Assembly (NCBI RefSeq): GCF_018449605.1
Contig: NZ_JAAVUW010000001.1
Coordinates: 434,001 to 498,000 of the forward strand
Direction of reading: 5' to 3'
Origin: Luteibacter sp. dw_328
Lineage (GTDB): Bacteria; Pseudomonadota; Gammaproteobacteria; Xanthomonadales; Rhodanobacteraceae
DNA length: 64,000 nucleotides
Shown here: positions 58,302 to 64,000 of the stretch, in pieces
How positions within the stretch are numbered: position 1 is the stretch's first letter
Layout of the letters: every line of letters begins with the position of its first letter
Position numbers and translations under genes: made by a program
Notes under the pieces: model-generated
Told to the model about the DNA's origin: nothing
Seen by the model: only the letters and a program-made list of their open reading frames with translations
Databases searched by the model: none

Positions 58302-58981
58302 CAGCCGTCCTCCGCTTCCACGTCGAGCACGTAACCCATGCCGCGAACCGTATGGATCAACTTCACGTCATGGCCGTCGTCGATCTTTGCGCGCAGCCGG
58401 CGAATGGCGACTTCGACGACATTGGTGTCACTGTCGAAATTCATGTCCCATACGTAGGACGCGATCTGCGTGCGACTGAGCACTTCGCCGCGGCGACGAC
58501 CCAGCAGCTGCAACAGCGAGAATTCTCGCGGGGTGAGATCGACGCGCTGCCCACCACGACGGACACGCCGACGCACGGCATCGATCTCCAGGTCACCGAT
58601 ATGCATGTGATCGATGTCGCGTGGTGGTCCGCGGCGGAGCAGGGTGCGTATGCGCGCCAACAGCTCGACAAACGCGAACGGCTTGACCAGGTAGTCGTCG
58701 CCGCCGAGTTCAAGGCCCTTTACCCGCTCCTCGATCTCGTCGATGGCCGTCAGGAACAGGACAGGGGTATCTTTCTTGACCCGAAGGTTCTTGAGGACCG
58801 CCCAACCGTCCATGCCCGGCAGCATCACGTCGAGCACGACCAGTGCATAGTCTTCCTCGAGGGCCAGGTGCAGACCGTCGACACCGTTGGACGCGATGTC
58901 CACGGTAAAGCCTGATTCTTCGAGGCCCTTCTTCAGGTACTCGCCGGCTTTCTTTTCATCTTCGATCACAAGCAGACGCAT
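58301..58981 (-). CDS. OmpR-family response regulator (CusR/IrlR-like)
   Basis: 226 residues. Receiver domain with Glu7/Asp8, phosphoacceptor Asp51 in [12 protein letters not shown] and the KPFAF lysine; winged helix (about 130-222, [44 protein letters not shown]), where the [11 protein letters not shown] region is typical of the CusR/CopR group. First gene of the two-component operon. Possible metal sensing is inference from family only. Confidence 0.93.
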   Translation of the reverse strand: MRLLVIEDEKKAGEYLKKGLEESGFTVDIASNGVDGLHLALEEDYALVVLDVMLPGMDGWAVLKNLRVKKDTPVLFLTAIDEIEERVKGLELGGDDYLVKPFAFVELLARIRTLLRRGPPRDIDHMHIGDLEIDAVRRRVRRGGQRVDLTPREFSLLQLLGRRRGEVLSRTQIASYVWDMNFDSDTNVVEVAIRRLRAKIDDGHDVKLIHTVRGMGYVLDVEAEDG

Positions 58982-59106
58982 GACGGTTCCCGCGTTGTAT
59001 GAGTCGAATCATACGGAGTGCGGCGGGGAACCGCGATTACAGTATCGTCAGCTTCGCGCAAGGCAGGGTCGGCCGACGATGGCCATGGATGTCTGATCCG
59101 TGTCCG

Positions 59107-59170
59107 GTAGGAGCCGATTTGTCGGCGATTTTGTCGGCGATCTGGGGTTCGCCGATGAATCGGCTCCTAC
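59107..59170. repeat. paired palindromic intergenic repeat, copy C
   Basis: GTAGGAGCCGATTTGTCGGC(GA) at 59107-59128 and its inverted partner at 59149-59170, separated by 20 bp. Same family as copies A and B. A short duplication of TTTGTCGGCGAT occurs at 59118-59141. It lies between the response regulator promoter and the 3' end of the dienelactone hydrolase gene. Confidence 0.85.
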
Positions 59171-59190
59171 AGGGAAGCGCGGGGGTTGCC

Positions 59191-59886
59191 TCAGGCGAGC
59201 TTTTCTTTCAGGAAGGCCCAGGTCCGATCGTTGGCCAGCTTGGCGGCGGCCGCGTCGTAGTGAGCGCCGCCATGGCGCGAGAACGCGTGGTTGCAGCCGG
59301 GGTAGCTGTAGATGGTGACGTTGGGTTTGCCGGCGAGTGCCTTCTTGATATCCGCCTGCGCGGTTTTCGAGATGTACTCGTCTTCCTCGGCGAGATGCAT
59401 GATGAAGGGCGCGGTGATCGAACCCGCCTCGTTGAGATAGCTTTCCGTGTCGCCGCCGTGAAAGGCGACAGCAGCGTCGACCTTGCTTCGTGCGGCGGTC
59501 AGGAAGGTCATCAGGCCGCCGAGGCAGTAACCCATCACGGCAACCTTGCCGGTCGCGCCCTTGAGTTTGCCGGCGGCCGCGATGGTGGCGATCACGTCGG
59601 CTACGCCTTCGTCGCGGTTGTAGGCCATGTACAGCGCCAGTCCGGCTTTCCAGTCAGCCTCGGACGTGACACTCAGATCGACGCCCGGCTGCTGACGCCA
59701 GAACAGGTCCGGTGCCACGGCAAGGAAGCCCTGGGCGGCGAGGGCGTCGCAGGTCTGGCGAACGTCCTCGTTGACGCCGAAGACTTCGTGAAGCACGACC
59801 ACCGACGGCGCCTTTTCTGCCTCGGGATAGGAAACGTACGCTCCGAAGTCGCCTGCGTCCGACGTGATCGTGATGTATTCGTGCAT
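59191..59886 (-). CDS. dienelactone hydrolase family protein
   Basis: 231 residues from the ATG at 59886 with AGAGGAA upstream; the frame reaching 60009 has no match. The Cys-His-Asp triad of dienelactone hydrolases is visible: Glu34 in LHEVFG, Cys121 in MGYCLGG, Asp in AEEDEYI and His in CNHAFSRHG. It hydrolyses lactones or related esters in the cytoplasm; no aromatic-degradation genes are close, so its substrate is open. Confidence 0.92.
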   Translation of the reverse strand: MHEYITITSDAGDFGAYVSYPEAEKAPSVVVLHEVFGVNEDVRQTCDALAAQGFLAVAPDLFWRQQPGVDLSVTSEADWKAGLALYMAYNRDEGVADVIATIAAAGKLKGATGKVAVMGYCLGGLMTFLTAARSKVDAAVAFHGGDTESYLNEAGSITAPFIMHLAEEDEYISKTAQADIKKALAGKPNVTIYSYPGCNHAFSRHGGAHYDAAAAKLANDRTWAFLKEKLA

Positions 59887-60010
59887 GCGGTTATTCCTCT
59901 GATGATTCGCCACGTACCATCCGTCGGGGTTGACAGGATGGCTTGTCGAAAGCGAGCAGCATTTGTTCCTGCCGACGGTGGAAAGGTTGCCAGGCGTCGA
60001 ACAGGCCATG

Positions 60011-60075
60011 TGGGAGCCGCTTCAGCGGCGATAGCCAGGTCGCCGTACCCCATCGCCGGCATAGCCGGCTCCCAC
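60011..60075. repeat. paired palindromic repeat, variant copy E
   Basis: TGGGAGCCGCTTCAGCGGCGA at 60011-60031 faces TCGCCGGCATAGCCGGCTCCCA at 60053-60074. Ends match the family (GGAGCC...GGCGA) but the cores differ, as in copy D. It lies directly beyond the katG terminator. Confidence 0.7.
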
Positions 60076-60110
60076 AAAAAAGCCCGCCCGGGTACGAGAC
60101 CGGGGCGGGC
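60076..60110 (-). terminator. rho-independent terminator of katG
   Basis: On the minus strand, GCCCGCCC (60103-60110) pairs with GGGCGGGC (60082-60089) across a 13-base loop and is followed by six T residues (60076-60081). It lies 20 bp past the katG stop. Confidence 0.9.
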
Positions 60111-60130
60111 GCTTCTAACTTACGGCGTCG

Positions 60131-62449
<2,319 letters not shown>

Positions 62450-62468
62450 CTATGAACGCATAGAGCCG

Positions 62469-62474
62469 ACTATA
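62469..62474 (-). promoter_or_regulatory. possible -10 box of katG
   Basis: TATAGT on the minus strand about 70 bp before the katG start; a clear -35 is not visible, which would suit an activator-dependent promoter. Three ATAG/CTAT tetranucleotides at 10-bp spacing overlap it (62450-62473). Confidence 0.35.
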
Positions 62475-62577
62475 CGGGCAGGCCAGAGATTGCAGAAATT
62501 GATTGAAGTTATCGTGACAAAAGGCTGAGCCTATGGAAACCCCGCTTAAGATGAGGATTTGCAAGGGAACGCGTGGA

Positions 62578-63351
62578 TCACGGTCGACCCGCCGTGACGC
62601 CACCATCGACGGGAAGTACGGTTCCGGTGATCCACGACGCGGCGTCGGACGCGAGGAAGAGCACGGCCTCGGCGACATCGCGTGGCTGTCCGTTACGGCC
62701 GAGTGGATGGAAAGCATTGAAGCCGGGCAGGGTCGCAGCGACTTCGTCGTCCGACATGAAGCTGTTGTAGACCGGCGTTTCCACGACGGCGGGCGCCACG
62801 GTATTGATGCGGATTTTTTCCGAGGCCAGTTCGATGGCGAGATTGCGGGTCAACGCATGCACCCCCGCATTCGCTGCCGAGTACGCGGCCGACGGCGTCG
62901 CGCCGATGGCCTGGATGGCCCAAAGCGAACCGATCTGCACGATGGCGCCACCCCCACGACGGATCATGGCCCGAGCGGCAGCCTGTGCCATGAAGAACTT
63001 GCCCTTCAGAATCGTATCCAGGAACCAGTCGTACTCGCCCGGTTCGACCTGCAGAAACGGTTTCGGGCGGAAGACACCGGCGTTGTTGACGAGGACGTCG
63101 ACGCCCCCGAAAGCGCGCGTCGCTTCATCCACGAGCGTCTGGGCCGTGAGGGGGTCGGCGATATCACCGGCAACCGTCCGGACCCTTACCCGGGAAGGGT
63201 CGATCGCTGCGGCAGCGGCCTCCAGTTTGGCCTCGTCCCGGCCACCGATCACAACGGATGCGCCAGCGGCGAAGAGCTGCTTCGCGACCTCTTTGCCGAT
63301 GCCGGAACTGCCGCCGGTGACGATGGCGACCTTGGAAGTGAAATCGTGCAT
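62578..63351 (-). CDS. short-chain dehydrogenase-like protein with altered active site
   Basis: 257 residues from the ATG at 63351 with AGGAGA upstream. SDR fold: TGGSSGIG (12-19), GGRDE after the second strand, NNAG (89-92), catalytic Ser142 and Tyr157. The expected Tyr-x-x-x-Lys reads YSAAN, with Asn161 in place of the catalytic Lys. It may have a changed activity or none. It is divergent from a LysR-type regulator (99 bp between starts) that probably controls it. Confidence 0.88.
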   Translation of the reverse strand: MHDFTSKVAIVTGGSSGIGKEVAKQLFAAGASVVIGGRDEAKLEAAAAAIDPSRVRVRTVAGDIADPLTAQTLVDEATRAFGGVDVLVNNAGVFRPKPFLQVEPGEYDWFLDTILKGKFFMAQAAARAMIRRGGGAIVQIGSLWAIQAIGATPSAAYSAANAGVHALTRNLAIELASEKIRINTVAPAVVETPVYNSFMSDDEVAATLPGFNAFHPLGRNGQPRDVAEAVLFLASDAASWITGTVLPVDGGVTAGRP

Positions 63352-63387
63352 GCCATTCTCCTGTAATGAGGGAGAATTCTGGGCGGA

Positions 63388-63403
63388 GTGGCGAGGTAGC
63401 CAC
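63388..63403. promoter_or_regulatory. short inverted repeat between SDR and LysR genes
   Basis: GTGGC and GCCAC with a 6-base spacer, midway in the 99-bp divergent promoter region; possible LysR-type binding half-sites, though short. Confidence 0.35.
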
Positions 63404-63450
63404 AAAGCATTTAATGTGTGCTGACGAGAAACCTTTTCTTTAGCGTACCC

Positions 63451-64000
63451 ATGGAATCGCTGGCCTACCTCAACGCGCTCAAGGCTTTCGAAGCCTCCGC
63501 ACGGCATCGGAGTTTCTCCGCGGCAGGCGTTGAGCTCAACGTCACGGCGGCCGCCGTGGGGCAGCAGGTGCGCACGCTGGAGGCCTGGCTCGGCGTTCCA
63601 CTATTTATCCGCGCGGCCACAGGCCCAGCGCGGTTGACGCCCACCGACGCCGCGATGCGCGCGCTCCCCGACATTCGCCTGGGATTCGACCATCTCATTA
63701 CAGGCATCGGGCGACTTCGCGAAGCGGCCCATGGCACGGTCCTCACCGTCACCGTGAGCCCTGCATTTGCCGCGAAATGGTTGCTGCCACGGATCGATCG
63801 GTTCCAGAGCCGCCATCCTGGTGTGGACCTTCGTCTGGATACGAGCCAGCACCCGATCGACTTCGTCGCCAACGGCATCGATGTGGGCGTCCGTTATGGC
63901 GAGGGGCATTGGCCAGGTCTGGTGGCGATCAAGCTGATGGACGAAGACATCTTTCCCGTGTGTTCGCCCGCCCTGCGCGACCGGGTGCCCGAACTGCGAG
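63451..64000 (+). CDS. LysR family transcriptional regulator (GcvA-like), 3' end outside window
   Basis: The ATG at 63451 opens a frame that runs off the window (183 codons seen). Residues 1-60 are a LysR helix-turn-helix (YLNALKAFEASARHRSFSAA, then ELNVTAAAVGQQVRTLEAWLGVPLF), followed by the start of the effector domain with LTVTVSPAFAAKWLLPRIDRF and IDFVANGIDVGVRYGEG, typical of GcvA-type regulators. It is divergent from the SDR gene with the altered active site. Confidence 0.92.
   Translation, partial: MESLAYLNALKAFEASARHRSFSAAGVELNVTAAAVGQQVRTLEAWLGVPLFIRAATGPARLTPTDAAMRALPDIRLGFDHLITGIGRLREAAHGTVLTVTVSPAFAAKWLLPRIDRFQSRHPGVDLRLDTSQHPIDFVANGIDVGVRYGEGHWPGLVAIKLMDEDIFPVCSPALRDRVPELR

Noticed and set aside
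62450-62473. OxyR-type site before katG (CTAT-N6-ATAG-N6-CTAT)
   Set aside because: The tetranucleotides fit, but the known OxyR site has 7-base spacers and normally lies upstream of -35, whereas this overlaps the likely -10. No oxyR gene is adjacent. Kept only as a remark.
63451-64000. The LysR gene as mdcR, regulator of the malonate operon
   Set aside because: It is more than 6 kb from mdcH with several unrelated genes between and is divergent from an SDR gene, its more natural target.

Overview
The window is about 64 kb of GC-rich (roughly 65%) bacterial chromosome, densely packed with about 65 protein genes on both strands. Gene content and style (a large TonB-dependent receptor, a cupin-like protein beside it, many one- and two-component regulators, mdc malonate decarboxylase, Zwf, Pgm, and GTAGGAGCC-type palindromic intergenic repeats) point to a gammaproteobacterium of the Xanthomonadales, most likely a Rhodanobacteraceae member such as Luteibacter or Dyella. 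That assignment is inference from content. I see no rRNA, tRNA, CRISPR array, prophage or transposase gene.

Layout. 1-3.7 kb: end of an aldo/keto reductase, an Old Yellow Enzyme, a SnoaL-like protein plus its TetR regulator behind a perfect 24-bp palindrome, and tag. 3.7-8.6 kb: a TonB receptor, an upstream cupin-like gene and an AhpD-like peroxidase, with a decayed copy of the tag 3' end between receptor and cupin. 8.6-20 kb: a MocR regulator, tadA, a sirtuin, an RcsD/RcsB-like phosphorelay pair, pgm, a chemoreceptor, yjjX, an SDR and zwf. 20-25.5 kb: a second MocR regulator divergent from the cyoABCD quinol oxidase operon. 25.5-31.7 kb: MipA/OmpV porin with a divergent OmpR-type two-component system, msrB-msrA, and a LytS/LytTR-type pair. 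31.7-43 kb: serine hydrolase, gph, TetR with a 14-TM exporter, AraC/SDR/MFS cluster, P-loop kinase with sugar porter, an HTH regulator and a methyltransferase. 43-50 kb: a secreted unknown, an epoxide-hydrolase-like enzyme, RraB, a soluble PAS hybrid kinase, a TMEM175-like channel, YaeQ and a second Old Yellow Enzyme. 50-57 kb: an exported hydrolase and the malonate decarboxylase operon mdcACDEGBH. 57-64 kb: a CusRS-like two-component system, a dienelactone hydrolase, katG, an SDR lacking the usual catalytic lysine, and the start of a LysR regulator that runs off the window.

How it fits together. Most loci are small regulator-plus-target modules with divergent promoters, several showing clear dyad operators. 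Themes are redox and electrophile stress (two OYEs, AhpD, MsrAB, KatG, Sir2, Zwf for NADPH), central sugar metabolism (Pgm, Zwf, sugar porter with kinase), aerobic respiration (Cyo) and malonate use. The points most worth a second look are the tag 3' fragment behind the receptor, the RcsD/RcsB-like pair, the dispersed palindromic repeats, the transporter-less mdc operon, and the SDR with Asn in place of Lys.
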